Shown here: positions 1 to 10,082 of the stretch, in pieces
How the letters are laid out: every line of letters begins with the position of its first letter
Position numbering within the stretch: position 1 is the first letter of the stretch
NCBI RefSeq assembly: GCF_000463115.2
Contig: NZ_AWFX01000045.1
Location: 310,001 to 374,000, forward strand
Source: Franconibacter helveticus LMG 23732
Lineage (GTDB): Bacteria > Pseudomonadota > Gammaproteobacteria > Enterobacterales > Enterobacteriaceae
DNA length: 64,000 nucleotides
Direction: 5' to 3'
Notes under the pieces: generated by a model
Told to the model about the DNA's origin: nothing
The model's input: the letters and a program-made list of their open reading frames with translations, nothing else
The model's database searches: none
Position numbers and translations under genes: made by a program

Positions 1-6
1 CCTGAT

Positions 7-31
7 GAGGTGGCATATGCCGCCTCTTATT
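7..31 (+). terminator. Hairpin at left edge, probable terminator of the gene upstream of cysK
   Basis: An 8-bp inverted repeat (one G-T pair, loop ATAT) is followed by a short T-rich stretch. A TGA just before it could be the stop of the preceding gene (cysZ in E. coli), but too little is in the window to show this. The T-tract is weak. Confidence 0.4.
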
Positions 32-150
32 CCATACTGATAAGCATTATTTCGCGACAGTATATAGATATGCGAATTCCTTACTTCCGCATAAGGGCTG
101 AGCAGGTATGCTGGAGCGGTTCCCAAAATTCATACAGTTAAGGACAGGCC

Positions 151-1122
151 ATGAGTAAGATTTTTGAAGATAACTCGTTGACTATTGGTCATACGCCTCT
201 GGTTCGACTGAACCGTATCGGTAATGGACGCATCCTCGCTAAGGTCGAGTCCCGTAACCCGAGCTTTAGCGTCAAATGCCGCATCGGTGCCAATATGATT
301 TGGGATGCCGAGAAACGCGGCGTACTGAAACCAGGCGTTGAACTGGTTGAGCCGACCAGCGGCAACACGGGTATTGCTCTGGCTTATGTTGCTGCCGCGC
401 GCGGCTACAAGCTGACGCTGACCATGCCGGAAACAATGAGTATCGAACGTCGCAAATTGCTCAAGGCGCTGGGTGCGAACCTGGTGTTGACTGAAGGCGC
501 AAAAGGCATGAAAGGCGCTATCCAGAAAGCAGAAGAAATTGTGGCGAGCGATCCGGCGAAATATCTGCTTCTCCAGCAGTTCAGCAACCCGGCTAACCCG
601 GAAATTCATGAGAAGACCACCGGTCCGGAAATCTGGGAAGATACCGACGGCCAGGTTGACGTCTTTATTGCAGGCGTTGGTACCGGCGGTACGCTGACTG
701 GCGTTAGTCGTTATATTAAAAATACCAAAGGTAAAACCGACCTTATCACCGTAGCGGTAGAGCCGACCGACTCGCCTGTTATCGCGCAGGCGCTGGCGGG
801 CGAAGAGCTCAAGCCGGGTCCGCATAAAATCCAGGGTATCGGCGCAGGCTTTATCCCGGGCAACCTTGATCTGAAGCTGATCGACAAAGTTGTCGCCATC
901 ACCAATGAAGAGGCAATCTCTACCGCCCGTCGCCTGATGGAAGAAGAAGGCATTCTGGCAGGCATCTCTTCTGGCGCAGCGGTAGCTGCCGCCCTGAAAT
1001 TGCAGGAAGACGAAGCCCTCAGCAATAAAAACATTGTCGTGATCCTGCCTTCTTCAGGCGAGCGTTATCTGAGTACCGCGCTGTTTGCCGATCTCTTTAC
1101 GGAAAAAGAACTGCAACAGTGA
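151..1122 (+). CDS. cysK: Cysteine synthase A (O-acetylserine sulfhydrylase A)
   Basis: Makes L-cysteine and acetate from O-acetylserine and sulfide; cytoplasmic, PLP-dependent, last step of assimilatory cysteine synthesis. The 323-residue protein aligns end to end with E. coli CysK as I recall it. Visible are the PLP lysine K42 in SVKCR, the substrate-binding TSGNTG loop at 69-74, the phosphate-binding GTGGT loop near 175-180 and the C-terminal SSGERYLS segment. The ATG follows AAGGACA at good spacing. It is monocistronic here, ending in a strong terminator. In the family it is activated by CysB with N-acetylserine; I could not delimit the CysB site. CysK also binds SerA-type acetyltransferase CysE in the family; CysE is not in this window. 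Confidence 0.98.
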   Translation: MSKIFEDNSLTIGHTPLVRLNRIGNGRILAKVESRNPSFSVKCRIGANMIWDAEKRGVLKPGVELVEPTSGNTGIALAYVAAARGYKLTLTMPETMSIERRKLLKALGANLVLTEGAKGMKGAIQKAEEIVASDPAKYLLLQQFSNPANPEIHEKTTGPEIWEDTDGQVDVFIAGVGTGGTLTGVSRYIKNTKGKTDLITVAVEPTDSPVIAQALAGEELKPGPHKIQGIGAGFIPGNLDLKLIDKVVAITNEEAISTARRLMEEEGILAGISSGAAVAAALKLQEDEALSNKNIVVILPSSGERYLSTALFADLFTEKELQQ

Positions 1123-1144
1123 TGCCAGATTGTTAAATCTGAAT

Positions 1145-1172
1145 AAAAAAGCACCTTCAGGGGTGCTTTTTT
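1145..1172 (+). terminator. Rho-independent terminator of cysK
   Basis: A GCACC/GGTGC stem is extended by A-tract/T-tract pairing and followed by T6, 20 nt after the cysK stop. Confidence 0.9.
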
Positions 1173-1508
1173 GTGGCACAGGTCAAACTTTTACCCCCAC
1201 TGGCATTGCTTCAACCTGCTGGGTCTGGTATTTAACCAGCAAATTATTTCGATGCGTGAAATTAATCATTGGCACCCTTCGTGTTTGCTGAATCGATTTT
1301 ACGATTTGGTTAAGCTGCTTTTTTCGCGGCATAATGATTAATGGCGAACGAAACGCGTGCCGCATGGAGATCCTGCCATGCGATTTTCGTCGTTCTGGCA
1401 GCCTGTGCTGCGTTCCGTTTACCTCGGCGCTAACAATACAGGCTAAAGTCCGGCCGCCAGGCTAGACTTTAGTTCCACAACACTAAACCTATAAGTTGGG
1501 GAAATACA
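1173..1508 (+). other. 336-bp leader and promoter region of ptsHI-crr
   Basis: No gene is evident. The region closely resembles the E. coli pts control region, in which several promoters, CRP and Mlc act. The distal promoter is annotated separately; the last 70 bp before ptsH are almost unchanged from E. coli as I remember it and would hold the proximal promoter. CRP and Mlc sites were not delimited. Confidence 0.7.
1306..1335 (+). promoter_or_regulatory. Putative sigma-70 promoter upstream of ptsH (P0-like)
   Basis: TTGGTT and CATAAT are separated by 18 bp. Position and sequence match the distal ptsH promoter of E. coli, which is CRP-activated and Mlc-repressed. Assignment is by resemblance. 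Confidence 0.6.
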
Positions 1509-1766
1509 ATGTTCCAGCAAGAAGTTACCATTACCGCTCCGAACGGTCTGCATACCCGCCCTGCTGCTCAGTTTGTAAAAGAAGCTAAAGGCTTCGCATC
1601 TGAGATCACTGTGACTTCCAACGGCAAAAGCGCCAGCGCGAAAAGCCTGTTCAAGCTGCAAACTCTGGGTCTGACTCAGGGCACTGTTGTGACCATTTCT
1701 GCGGAAGGCGAAGACGAGCAGAAAGCAGTTGAACATCTGGTAAAACTGATGGCTGAACTCGAGTAA
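1509..1766 (+). CDS. ptsH: Phosphocarrier protein HPr
   Basis: Small cytoplasmic phosphotransfer protein of the sugar phosphotransferase system; accepts phosphate from enzyme I on His15 and passes it to sugar-specific EIIA domains. At 85 residues it is full length. His15 lies in the NGLHTRPA motif, and Ser46 in KSASAKS is the conserved second-site position (regulatory phosphorylation there is a Gram-positive trait). It is the first gene of ptsHI-crr, with 43 bp to ptsI. The AT-rich leader and GGGGAAATACA just before the ATG fit a highly expressed gene. Confidence 0.98.
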   Translation: MFQQEVTITAPNGLHTRPAAQFVKEAKGFASEITVTSNGKSASAKSLFKLQTLGLTQGTVVTISAEGEDEQKAVEHLVKLMAELE

Positions 1767-1809
1767 GTTCCGGGTTCTTATTAAAATCAGTCACAAGTAA
1801 GGTAGGGTT

Positions 1810-3537
1810 ATGATTTCAGGCATTTTAGCATCTCCGGGTATCGCCTTTGGTAAAGCACTGCTGCTGAAGGAAGATGAAATTGTCATCGACCGGAAAAAAA
1901 TTTCTGCCGACAAGGTTTCTCAGGAAGTTGAACGTTTCCTGAGCGGTCGCGCTAAAGCTTCTGCGCAGTTAGAAGCGATTAAGGTGAAAGCCGGCGAAAC
2001 TTTCGGTGAAGAAAAGGAAGCCATCTTCGAAGGCCACATTATGTTGCTGGAAGATGAAGAGCTGGAGCAGGAAATCATAGCCCTGATTAAAGATAAGCTC
2101 GTTACTGCGGATGCCGCAGCGTACGAGGTTATTGAAGGTCAGGCCACCGCGCTGGAAGAACTTGACGATGAATACCTGAAAGAGCGTGCGGCTGACGTGC
2201 GCGACATCGGCAAGCGTCTGCTGCGCAATATCCTGGGCCTCGCCATCATCGATTTAAGCGCCATTCAGGATGAAGTCATCCTGGTCGCCGCTGACCTGAC
2301 CCCGTCGGAAACCGCTCAGCTGAACCTGAAAAAGGTGCTGGGTTTTATCACCGATTTGGGCGGCCGTACTTCTCACACCTCTATCATGGCGCGCTCCCTT
2401 GAGCTGCCAGCCATTGTGGGTACCGGCAGCGTCACCTCGCAGGTGAAAAACGACGATTACCTGATTCTCGATGCGGTTAACAACAAAGTTTACGTTAACC
2501 CGACTAACGAAGAGATCGAAGCGCTGCGCAATATTCAGTCTCAGGTGGCTGAAGAAAAAGCGGAGCTCGCTAAACTGAAAGACCTGCCGGCTATCACGCT
2601 TGACGGCCATCAGGTAGAAGTTTGCGCCAACATCGGCACCGTGCGCGACGTCGCGGGCGCTGAGCGTAACGGTGCAGAAGGCGTAGGTCTTTATCGTACC
2701 GAATTCCTGTTCATGGACCGCGACTCCCTGCCTACCGAAGAAGAACAGTTCCAGGCTTATAAAGCCGTGGCTGAAGCTTGCGGTTCTCAGGCGGTAATCG
2801 TTCGCACCATGGATATCGGCGGCGACAAAGAGCTGCCGTATATGAACTTCCCGAAAGAAGAGAACCCGTTCCTTGGCTGGCGTGCGATTCGTATCGCTAT
2901 GGATCGCAAAGAGATCCTGCGCGACCAGCTGCGCGCTATCCTGCGCGCCTCCGCTTTCGGCAAACTGCGCATTATGTTCCCGATGATCATCTCTGTGGAA
3001 GAAGTGCGCGCGCTGAAAAAAGAGATCGAAGCGTTCAAACAAGAGCTGCGCGATGAAGGCAAAGCGTTTGACGAAGCGATTGAAATCGGCGTGATGGTTG
3101 AAACCCCGGCGGCGGCGACTATCGCCCGTCACCTGGCGAAAGAAGTCGACTTTTTCAGCATCGGCACCAACGATTTGACGCAGTACACTCTGGCGGTTGA
3201 CCGTGGTAATGATATGATTTCCCACCTCTACCAGCCGATGTCGCCGTCTGTGCTGAACCTGATTAAGCAAGTCATTGACGCATCTCATGCTGAAGGCAAA
3301 TGGACAGGCATGTGTGGTGAGCTTGCTGGCGATGAACGTGCTACACTTCTTTTGCTGGGGATGGGTCTGGATGAATTCAGTATGAGTGCCATTTCTATCC
3401 CGCGCATTAAGAAGATTATTCGTAACACGAACTTCGAAGATGCGAAGGTTTTAGCAGAGCAGGCTCTTGCTCAACCGACAACGGACGAGTTAATGACGCT
3501 GGTTAACAAGTTCATTGAAGAAAAAACAATCTGCTAA
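1810..3537 (+). CDS. ptsI: Phosphoenolpyruvate-protein phosphotransferase (PTS enzyme I)
   Basis: Takes phosphate from phosphoenolpyruvate and transfers it to HPr, starting all PTS sugar uptake; cytoplasmic, active as a dimer. The 575-residue protein has the N-terminal HPr-binding domain, the swivelling phosphohistidine domain with His189 in [13 protein letters not shown], and the C-terminal PEP-binding barrel with the GMCGELAGD segment carrying the catalytic cysteine near residue 502. It is the second gene of the operon, 43 bp from ptsI to crr. Codon use matches the neighbours and nothing looks truncated. Confidence 0.98.
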   Translation: MISGILASPGIAFGKALLLKEDEIVIDRKKISADKVSQEVERFLSGRAKASAQLEAIKVKAGETFGEEKEAIFEGHIMLLEDEELEQEIIALIKDKLVTADAAAYEVIEGQATALEELDDEYLKERAADVRDIGKRLLRNILGLAIIDLSAIQDEVILVAADLTPSETAQLNLKKVLGFITDLGGRTSHTSIMARSLELPAIVGTGSVTSQVKNDDYLILDAVNNKVYVNPTNEEIEALRNIQSQVAEEKAELAKLKDLPAITLDGHQVEVCANIGTVRDVAGAERNGAEGVGLYRTEFLFMDRDSLPTEEEQFQAYKAVAEACGSQAVIVRTMDIGGDKELPYMNFPKEENPFLGWRAIRIAMDRKEILRDQLRAILRASAFGKLRIMFPMIISVEEVRALKKEIEAFKQELRDEGKAFDEAIEIGVMVETPAAATIARHLAKEVDFFSIGTNDLTQYTLAVDRGNDMISHLYQPMSPSVLNLIKQVIDASHAEGKWTGMCGELAGDERATLLLLGMGLDEFSMSAISIPRIKKIIRNTNFEDAKVLAEQALAQPTTDELMTLVNKFIEEKTIC

Positions 3538-3580
3538 TCCACGAGATGCGGCCCAAATTACTGCTTAGGAGAGAAGGCTA

Positions 3581-4084
3581 ATGGGGTTATTTAGTAAGCT
3601 GTTCGGTGACAAAGGCAATAGCGACACCGGAACCATTGAGATCGTTGCTCCACTGTCTGGTGAAATCGTTAACATTGAAGACGTGCCGGATGTAGTGTTC
3701 GCAGAGAAGATTGTTGGTGATGGCATCGCTATCAAACCGACCGGCAACAAAATGGTTGCGCCGGTAGATGGCACCATCGGCAAAATCTTTGAAACCAACC
3801 ATGCGTTCTCTATCGAATCCGATAGCGGAATTGAGCTGTTCGTTCACTTCGGCATCGACACCGTCGAGCTGAAAGGCGAAGGCTTCAAGCGTCTCGCAGA
3901 AGAAGGCCAGCGCGTGAAGAAAGGCGATCCGGTTATCGAGTTCGACCTGCCGCTGCTGGAAGAAAAAGCGAAGTCCACGCTGACGCCGGTCGTCATCTCT
4001 AACATGGATGAAATTAAAGAGCTGATCAAACTTTCTGGTAGCGTAACCGTTGGCGAAACCCCGGTTATCCGCATCAAAAAGTAA
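3581..4084 (+). CDS. crr: Glucose-specific PTS component EIIA (EIIA-Glc)
   Basis: Carries phosphate from HPr to the glucose permease. In its free form it inhibits non-PTS permeases (inducer exclusion), and in its phosphorylated form it stimulates adenylate cyclase. At 167 residues it is two shorter than E. coli EIIA-Glc; the difference lies in the amphipathic membrane-docking N-terminus ([15 protein letters not shown]), the only divergent part. The active-site pair is H74 and H89 (LFVHFGIDT). The ATG follows AGGAGAG. It is the last gene of the pts operon, closed by a strong terminator. It meets cysM tail to tail; E. coli has pdxK, yfeK and yfeS in between. Confidence 0.97.
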   Translation: MGLFSKLFGDKGNSDTGTIEIVAPLSGEIVNIEDVPDVVFAEKIVGDGIAIKPTGNKMVAPVDGTIGKIFETNHAFSIESDSGIELFVHFGIDTVELKGEGFKRLAEEGQRVKKGDPVIEFDLPLLEEKAKSTLTPVVISNMDEIKELIKLSGSVTVGETPVIRIKK

Positions 4085-4098
4085 TTCATCAGTATGAT

Positions 4099-4127
4099 AA
4101 AAACGGCGCCGCGGCGCCGTTTTTTTA
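4099..4127 (+). terminator. Terminator of ptsHI-crr
   Basis: An 8-bp perfect stem (ACGGCGCC with its complement, GC loop) is flanked by A5 and T7. The symmetric A/T tracts could also stop transcripts arriving from cysM on the other strand. Confidence 0.92.
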
Positions 4128-4161
4128 TGCCTGCCGAACAGTACAGTCCAGGACAGCCGCG

Positions 4162-5073
4162 TTATATCCCCGCGCCCTGGCTGTAGCTCTCTTCGCCAAA
4201 CACGCCGGTTGAGAGATAACGATCGCCGCGATCGCAGATAATCGCCACTACCACTGCGCCAGGGTTTGACCGAGCGATACGCAACGCGCCCGCCACCGCG
4301 CCGCCGGAACTTACGCCGCAAAAAATGCCTTCTTTACGCGCCAGGGAACGCATGGTGTTTTCCGCCTCAAGCTGGCTGATATCCAGCACCTCATCCACCA
4401 GAGAAGCGTTGAAAATTCCCGGCAGATATTCCTGCGGCCAGCGGCGAATACCGGGAATGCTGCTGCCCTCTTCCGGTTGCAGACCGACGATTTTTATCTG
4501 GGTTTGCTGCTCGCGCAGGAAGCGGCTTACGCCGGTAATGGTGCCGGTCGTACCCATACTGGAAACAAAGTGGGTAATGCGGCCGTTCGTTTGCCGCCAG
4601 ATTTCCGGGCCTGTGGTGGTGTAATGCGCATAAGGGTTATCAGGGTTATTAAACTGATCCAGCACCTTGCCTTCGCCGCGTTCGCCCATCGCCTTCGCCA
4701 GATCGCGCGCCCCTTCCATCCCCTGTTCACGGCTCACCAGAATTAACTGCGCGCCGTAAGCCTGCATTGCCGCCTTACGCTCCATGCTCATGTTGTCCGG
4801 CATCAGCAGCTTCATGCGATAGCCTTTCAGCGCCGCGATCATCGCCAGCGCAATGCCCGTATTGCCGCTGGTCGCTTCAATGAGCGTGTCGCCGGGTTTG
4901 ATCTCGCCGCGCTTTTCCGCCTCGGTAATCATAGCGAGCGCCGCCCGGTCTTTTACCGACCCCGCCGGGTTGTTGCCTTCGAGCTTGACCCAGATTTCAG
5001 CCCCGTTGGTTAACCCGGTTCGTTGCAGCCGCACCAGAGGCGTATTGCCGATAGTCTGTTCTAATGTGTTCAC
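4162..5073 (-). CDS. cysM: Cysteine synthase B (O-acetylserine sulfhydrylase B)
   Basis: PLP-dependent enzyme making cysteine from O-acetylserine with sulfide, or S-sulfocysteine with thiosulfate, which suits its place beside the thiosulfate/sulfate importer. I chose a GTG start giving 303 residues beginning VNTLEQTIGNTPLV, the length and start of E. coli CysM; a TTG five codons upstream (5088) would also be in frame. Visible motifs are the PLP lysine in GSVKDRA, TSGNTG, the GTTGT phosphate loop and GVSSGGAVAG. It follows cysA in the cysPTWA-M direction, but a hairpin terminator lies between, so expression is probably partly uncoupled. Confidence 0.95.
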   Translation of the reverse strand: MNTLEQTIGNTPLVRLQRTGLTNGAEIWVKLEGNNPAGSVKDRAALAMITEAEKRGEIKPGDTLIEATSGNTGIALAMIAALKGYRMKLLMPDNMSMERKAAMQAYGAQLILVSREQGMEGARDLAKAMGERGEGKVLDQFNNPDNPYAHYTTTGPEIWRQTNGRITHFVSSMGTTGTITGVSRFLREQQTQIKIVGLQPEEGSSIPGIRRWPQEYLPGIFNASLVDEVLDISQLEAENTMRSLARKEGIFCGVSSGGAVAGALRIARSNPGAVVVAIICDRGDRYLSTGVFGEESYSQGAGI

Positions 5074-5092
5074 GTTCTGTCTGTCCAAAGCA

Positions 5093-5119
5093 TAAAAAAA
5101 GCGGCCACGGGGGCCGCTT
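5093..5119 (-). terminator. Hairpin terminator between cysA and cysM
   Basis: A GCGGCC/GGCCGC stem with a 5-nt loop is followed on the minus strand by T7. It ends the cysPTWA message just before the cysM start and may allow partial read-through. Confidence 0.85.
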
Positions 5120-5144
5120 GCTCGTCGTGTAAGGCGCTAAGCTA

Positions 5145-6230
5145 TCAGGCTGTCTCAGCCAGAGCAACACTCTGGATCCGCTCGTCGCCGTTATAAAGGC
5201 GGGCATGTTGCAGGCCCACATACAGGCGCTCGCCCCGGTGCGGCACATAATCTTCGCGCAACACCACCGTCAGCGGTTCGTCGTACCAGCCGAGCGGCTG
5301 CACCACCAGCTGCATATAGTGGCCTTTCGGGCTGGCTTCCAGCACCTGCACCGGCAGCGGAGAATCCAGGCTGGTGCGGCGGCTTACGTCTACTTCCCAG
5401 GGACGCAGGAAAAGATCCACCGGCCCCTGATGCGCAGGCGGAAAACCGAGCGGCCAGCGGTGCGCGCCAACGTGGAACTGGCTGCCGCGGATCGTGCCTT
5501 TCAGGCGATTAACCTCGCCGAGAAACTCCAGCACGAAGCGCGTAGCGGGTTCGCGCCATACCTGCTCCGGCGCGTCGGCCTGTTCAATATGCCCCTGGCT
5601 CATCACCACCACCCGGTCGGCCACTTCCATCGCCTCTTCCTGGTCGTGCGTGACAAAGACGCTGGTGAATTTTAGCTCTTCATGCAGCTCGCGCAGCCAG
5701 CGTCGCAGCTCTTTGCGCACCTGGGCGTCCAGCGCGCCGAAAGGCTCATCGAGCAGCAGGATTTGCGGCTCTACCGCCAGCGCGCGAGCCAGCGCCACAC
5801 GCTGTTTCTGGCCGCCGGAAAGCTGCGCCGGATAGCGGTCAGCCAGATGCGAAAGCTGGACCATTTCCAGCAGCTGCGTCACCTTTTGCTTTATCGTCGC
5901 GGCATTGGGGCGCTCGCGGCGCGGCAGAACGGTTAAGCCGAAAGCGATGTTGTCGAACACCGTCATATGGCGAAACAGCGCATAGTGCTGGAACACAAAC
6001 CCGACCTTACGGTCGCGGGCATGCAGGCGGCTTACGTCGGTGCCGTGAAAGCGAATACGCCCGCTGGTCTGGTGCTCAAGTCCGGCGATAATGCGCAGCA
6101 ACGTGGTTTTACCAGAGCCGGAAGGCCCCAGCAGCGCTACCATCTGGCCGGAAGGGATATCCAGTGAGATATCATTCAGCACCTGGGTGCGACCAAAAGA
6201 CTTCTTAATATTGGCAATCTCAATGCTCAT
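5145..6230 (-). CDS. cysA: Sulfate/thiosulfate ABC importer, ATP-binding protein
   Basis: Powers uptake of sulfate and thiosulfate through the CysT-CysW channel at the inner membrane. The 361-residue protein has Walker [10 protein letters not shown] at 35-43, the Q-loop, signature [15 protein letters not shown], Walker [14 protein letters not shown] and the switch [12 protein letters not shown], followed by a C-terminal regulatory extension of about 120 residues. It is the fourth gene of the operon and overlaps cysW by 11 bp, indicating translational coupling. CysB with N-acetylserine activates the operon in the family. Confidence 0.97.
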   Translation of the reverse strand: MSIEIANIKKSFGRTQVLNDISLDIPSGQMVALLGPSGSGKTTLLRIIAGLEHQTSGRIRFHGTDVSRLHARDRKVGFVFQHYALFRHMTVFDNIAFGLTVLPRRERPNAATIKQKVTQLLEMVQLSHLADRYPAQLSGGQKQRVALARALAVEPQILLLDEPFGALDAQVRKELRRWLRELHEELKFTSVFVTHDQEEAMEVADRVVVMSQGHIEQADAPEQVWREPATRFVLEFLGEVNRLKGTIRGSQFHVGAHRWPLGFPPAHQGPVDLFLRPWEVDVSRRTSLDSPLPVQVLEASPKGHYMQLVVQPLGWYDEPLTVVLREDYVPHRGERLYVGLQHARLYNGDERIQSVALAETA

Positions 6231-7095
6231 GGTTTCCCTCCTGTTGCCCGCGTTTTTCCTGATGATTCAAACGCCACTGCAACGCACTCTTCAAGAACAG
6301 GGTCAAAATAGCCATTAACGTCAGCAGGGCGGCGGCGGTAAACGAACCTACCGTGTTGTAATCCTGCTCCAGTAATTCAATTTGCAACGGCAGCGAAAGG
6401 GTTTCTCCGCGAATCGAACCGGAAACCACCGACACGGCGCCAAATTCGCCAATGGCGCGCGCGTTCGTCAGCACCACGCCATAGAGCAGCGCCCAGCGGA
6501 TATTGGGCAACGTCACGCGCCGAAACATCTGCCAGCCGGAAGCGCCCAGCAGAATAGCCGCTTCATCTTCCTGGCTGCCCTGGCTTAGCATCACCGGCAC
6601 CAGCTCGCGCACCACAAACGGACAGGTGACGAAAATGGTGACCAGCGCCATGCCCGGCCAGGCAAACATAATCTGCATATTGTGCTCGTCCAGCCAGCCG
6701 CCAAGCGGGCCGTTGGAGCCGTAAAAGAGCAGGTAAACCAGACCCGCCACGACCGGTGAAACGGCGAAAGGAATATCCAGCAGCGTCAGCAGCAGCTGGC
6801 GCCCGCGAAAATCAAAGCGCGTTACCAGCCAGGCGAGCAACGTGCCGAACACCAGGTTTACGGGAACGGTAATAAGCGCAATCAGCACCGTCAGCCAGAT
6901 GGCGTGCAGCATGTCCGGGTTAGCGATATTCTCCAGCACCGGCATCAGCCCTTTGGAAAAGGCCTGCGCGAAGATATAAATCATCGGCACCAGCAGGATC
7001 AGGCAAGAGACCAGGACGCCCGTGCCGATAAGCAGCCATTTGCCCCAGTTCACGCCGGGACGGCCATAATTTTTCACTTCAGTAACTTCAGCCAT
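6220..7095 (-). CDS. cysW: Sulfate/thiosulfate ABC importer, permease CysW
   Basis: One of two inner-membrane permeases of the sulfate/thiosulfate channel. The 291-residue protein has about six hydrophobic segments. The coupling (EAA) loop, which docks on CysA, is seen as [24 protein letters not shown], of which [11 protein letters not shown] is the core. Its ATG shares one base with the cysT stop (TAATG). It is the third gene of cysPTWA. Confidence 0.97.
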   Translation of the reverse strand: MAEVTEVKNYGRPGVNWGKWLLIGTGVLVSCLILLVPMIYIFAQAFSKGLMPVLENIANPDMLHAIWLTVLIALITVPVNLVFGTLLAWLVTRFDFRGRQLLLTLLDIPFAVSPVVAGLVYLLFYGSNGPLGGWLDEHNMQIMFAWPGMALVTIFVTCPFVVRELVPVMLSQGSQEDEAAILLGASGWQMFRRVTLPNIRWALLYGVVLTNARAIGEFGAVSVVSGSIRGETLSLPLQIELLEQDYNTVGSFTAAALLTLMAILTLFLKSALQWRLNHQEKRGQQEGNHEH

Positions 7096-7925
7096 TAGTG
7101 ACCTACCACGCGCCGGCCAAAGCGGCTTTGCAGAGTGTTAATCCCAAACAGCAGCAGCAGCGAAGCGGCAAGGATCACCGATGCGATGGCGCTGGCCGCC
7201 GGGTAGTCGAACTCCTGCAACCGCACGAAAATCATCAGCGAGGTCACTTCTGTCTTCCAGGCAATATTGCCGGCGATAAAAATGACCGCGCCGAATTCGC
7301 CAAGGCTGCGGGTGAAAGAAAGCGCCACGCCCGCCATCAGCGCCGGAGAAAGCTCCGGCAGCACCACTTTACGAAAGCTCTGCCAGCGCGTAGCGCCAAG
7401 CGTCTGCGCCGCTTCTTCATATTCCGGGCCTAACTCTTCCAGCACGGGCTGTACGGTACGCACGACAAACGGAATGCTGGTAAACGCCATCGCCACGGCG
7501 ATGCCAAGCCAGGTGTAGGTGACTTTTATGCCGAAGTGCGCCAGCCATTCGCCGTAAAAACCGTTCACGGAGAAAAGCGAGGCAAGCGTCAGGCCCGCTA
7601 CCGCCGTCGGCAGCGCGAAAGGCAAATCCATTAGCGCATCCAGCAGCGTGCGTCCGGGAAACTGGTAACGGGTTAAAATCCACGCCATCAGCAGCCCAAA
7701 CACGCCGTTGAATACTGAAGCCACCGCCGCGGAAAGCAGCGTGACTTTATAAGCCGCCACCACCTGCGGGTTAGTAATCACTTCCCAGTACTGCTCCCAG
7801 CTCATCTGAGCGAGCTGCATAATCAGCGCGCTAAGCGGCAGCAGCAAAATCAAACAAACAAACAGCAGGCTGGTGCCAAGGCTTAGGGTAAAGCCCGGCA
7901 ACACGCGCTTAGAAACTGCAAACAT
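7095..7925 (-). CDS. cysT: Sulfate/thiosulfate ABC importer, permease CysT (CysU)
   Basis: Second channel subunit of the sulfate/thiosulfate importer, in the inner membrane. I chose the ATG that overlaps the cysP stop (TGATG), giving 276 residues starting [12 protein letters not shown]; a GTG one codon upstream is less likely. Six hydrophobic segments and the EAA loop (EYEEAAQTLGATRWQSF) are evident. Sequence is close to E. coli CysU along its whole length. It is the second gene of the operon. Confidence 0.96.
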   Translation of the reverse strand: MFAVSKRVLPGFTLSLGTSLLFVCLILLLPLSALIMQLAQMSWEQYWEVITNPQVVAAYKVTLLSAAVASVFNGVFGLLMAWILTRYQFPGRTLLDALMDLPFALPTAVAGLTLASLFSVNGFYGEWLAHFGIKVTYTWLGIAVAMAFTSIPFVVRTVQPVLEELGPEYEEAAQTLGATRWQSFRKVVLPELSPALMAGVALSFTRSLGEFGAVIFIAGNIAWKTEVTSLMIFVRLQEFDYPAASAIASVILAASLLLLFGINTLQSRFGRRVVGH

Positions 7926-8941
7926 CACTTACGCCCCGCCGCGACCAGCCGGTCAAATTCGCCGCCGCTGTTGAAATGGGTTTTCATCGCCTCCGGCCAG
8001 CCGCCGAACTTATCTTCCACACGGAAGAGCTCAGTCTGCGGGAATTTGTCCTTGAGCTTGTCCATAACCTGCGGGTTATTAACACGGTAATAATAATTGG
8101 TGATGATTTGCTGCGCCGTCGGGCTGTAGAGGTAATTCAGATACGCCTTCGCCGCTTTTTCGGTACCGTTAGCCTTCACATTTTTATCAACCCAGGCCAC
8201 CGGAAATTCCGCCAGGATATTGACCTTCGGCACCACGACCTCATAGCCCTCTTTTTCATACTGATTGCGGATGTTATTCACTTCCGACTCAAAGCTAATC
8301 AGCACGTCGCCGAGGCCGCGTTCAACGAACGTGGTGGTTGCGCCGCGACCGCCGGTATCAAAAACTTCGACGTTTTTCAGAAACTGCGTCATGAACTGTT
8401 CGGTTTTGGCTTTATCGCCGCCGTCTGCTTTATCTGCCGCGCCCCAGGCTGCTAAATAGGTGTAACGAGCATTACCCGACGTCTTTGGGTTCGGGAAAAT
8501 CAGCTTCACGTCCGGGCGCACCAGGTCGCTCCAGTCGTGGATATTTTTCGGGTTGCCCTTACGCACCAGGAAAGCCATGGTGGAATAAAAAGGCGAGCTG
8601 TTGTTCGGCAGGCGGCTCTGCCAGTCCGCCGGGATAAGCTTGCCCTTGTCATGCAGGATCTGCACGTCAGTCACCTGGTTATAAGTTACAACGTCTGCTT
8701 TTAAGCCCTGCAAAATGGCCAGCGCCTGCTTGGAGGAGCCCGCATGCGACTGCTTGATGGTGAGCTTATCGCCGTTGCTTTCTTTCGCCCACTGCTGCGC
8801 AAAAGGCGGGTTAAGGGCGGCAAACAGCTCGCGGGAGACATCATACGAGCTGTTCAGCAGCTCGGTTGCCTGAGCGTGTCCTGCCATTAACAGAGAGATG
8901 GCGATTGCACTCCATGCTTTTTTAGTAAACTTAACGGCCAT
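7925..8941 (-). CDS. cysP: Periplasmic thiosulfate-binding protein
   Basis: Binds thiosulfate (and sulfate) in the periplasm and delivers it to CysT-CysW-CysA. The 338-residue precursor has a Sec signal peptide with cleavage predicted after GHAQA near residue 25. The mature part keeps family motifs such as SHAGSSKQA and the segment [22 protein letters not shown]. It is the first gene of the cysPTWA operon. It differs from Sbp, the alternative sulfate-binding protein, which is not in this window. Confidence 0.97.
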   Translation of the reverse strand: MAVKFTKKAWSAIAISLLMAGHAQATELLNSSYDVSRELFAALNPPFAQQWAKESNGDKLTIKQSHAGSSKQALAILQGLKADVVTYNQVTDVQILHDKGKLIPADWQSRLPNNSSPFYSTMAFLVRKGNPKNIHDWSDLVRPDVKLIFPNPKTSGNARYTYLAAWGAADKADGGDKAKTEQFMTQFLKNVEVFDTGGRGATTTFVERGLGDVLISFESEVNNIRNQYEKEGYEVVVPKVNILAEFPVAWVDKNVKANGTEKAAKAYLNYLYSPTAQQIITNYYYRVNNPQVMDKLKDKFPQTELFRVEDKFGGWPEAMKTHFNSGGEFDRLVAAGRK

Positions 8942-9056
8942 TGCGCACCCTTATAAATGTGATGACGATCAGGCATCAGTTTATTTATAACGGGTGTTAA
9001 AGCTGTAACGCTTTTATATACCGTTTAGCGATTTGCAATTGCGAAAGGATATAAGA
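8942..9056 (-). promoter_or_regulatory. cysP promoter region
   Basis: AT-rich stretch of about 115 bp upstream of cysP, next to the 3' end of yfeX. In relatives this region holds the CysB-activated promoter. TATAAA-like hexamers are present but I could not fix the -35 or CysB boundaries. Confidence 0.45.
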
Positions 9057-9085
9057 CGGCGGCGCGCCGGAAAGCCGCGCCGCCT
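9057..9085 (-). terminator. GC-rich hairpin downstream of yfeX
   Basis: A 9-bp GC-only stem (GGCGGCGCG with its complement) lies directly after the yfeX stop; on the minus strand it is followed by GTCTTATATCC rather than a clean T-tract. It probably separates yfeX from the cysP promoter. Confidence 0.5.
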
Positions 9086-9090
9086 GGGGA

Positions 9091-9990
9091 TCACAGCGAG
9101 AAAAGACGCTCCAGTGATGGCGCGAAATAGTAGCCGCCGGTAACAGGACGGGTAAAGCGCAGCATCGCGTCGCGCTTGCCGTCTTTATCACCGAACATGC
9201 TCAGCAGCTGCTGTTCAATGTTATAAAGACGCGCGCAATAAGCGCAGAAGTAAAGACCGTGAACGCCGCTCGCCGTGCCGTAAGGCAGGCTCTGGCGCAC
9301 AATCTTCAGCCCTTTGCCCTCTTCTTTTAAATCAACGCGGGTCAGATGAGAGGTGACCGGGCGGGCGTCGCCGTCTATCTCTTCGTTAGCCGCTTTGGTG
9401 CGGCCAATCATCATCTCCTGATCCGGCACGCTCATGCGGTTAAGCTGCTTCAGGTTGTGCTCCCAGCGCTGCACGAAAACATAGCTGCCGCCTGCGTCCA
9501 CGCCGTCGTTGATGACCGCGACGGCACGACGCGTTTCTTCGCCCGCCGGGTTCTCGGTGCCGTCGACAAAGCCGCTCAGGTCGCGATCTTCCACCCAGCG
9601 AAAACCGTGCGTCTCTTCTTCTACTTTCAGCGTGTCGCCAAAGGCCGCCAGCGCGGCCTGGGCAACGGAGAAATTGACGTCATGGCGCAGGGAGAGAATG
9701 TGGATCAGCACGTCATGCTGGGTGGCAGGCGCCAGCCCTTTGCCAAGCGGCATAAAGTTTTTCAGCTCTTCAGCGCCGACGCCGTCGCTCAGCTCGCGCC
9801 AGAGATCGTGGCCGAAACCGATAACCACCCCAAGGTGGGCTTCCGGGAACTGCGCCTGAAAGGTGGCGACCTTATCAGCTAACGCTTTGCAACCCTGGCG
9901 CAGCGCCTCCCGCTCACCCTGCGCTTTCGCTTCCAGCCAGATGGCGGCGCGGCAATGTTCCGGCAAAATGCCGCTTTGTACCTGAGACAT
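9091..9990 (-). CDS. yfeX: Dyp-type haem peroxidase YfeX
   Basis: Cytoplasmic dye-decolorising-type peroxidase; the E. coli protein oxidises porphyrinogens and has been proposed, with dispute, to release iron from haem. The 299-residue protein has the family GXXDG motif (GFVDGTENP), the conserved proximal histidine region [10 protein letters not shown] and the C-terminal [10 protein letters not shown] segment. I chose the ATG at 9990, preceded by GGAGGAG; a GTG one codon upstream would add one residue. Its partner genes ucpA and murPQ of E. coli are absent, so it now lies directly beside cysP. It probably forms one transcription unit. Confidence 0.95.
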   Translation of the reverse strand: MSQVQSGILPEHCRAAIWLEAKAQGEREALRQGCKALADKVATFQAQFPEAHLGVVIGFGHDLWRELSDGVGAEELKNFMPLGKGLAPATQHDVLIHILSLRHDVNFSVAQAALAAFGDTLKVEEETHGFRWVEDRDLSGFVDGTENPAGEETRRAVAVINDGVDAGGSYVFVQRWEHNLKQLNRMSVPDQEMMIGRTKAANEEIDGDARPVTSHLTRVDLKEEGKGLKIVRQSLPYGTASGVHGLYFCAYCARLYNIEQQLLSMFGDKDGKRDAMLRFTRPVTGGYYFAPSLERLFSL

Positions 9991-10082
9991 CACTCCTCCA
10001 GAAAAAACGATGCCACGGGCGTGGCATGAATCGGGCTATTGTACCCGATTTTTCTGCCGGAGCGTTGCGCCAGAGCAAGCGG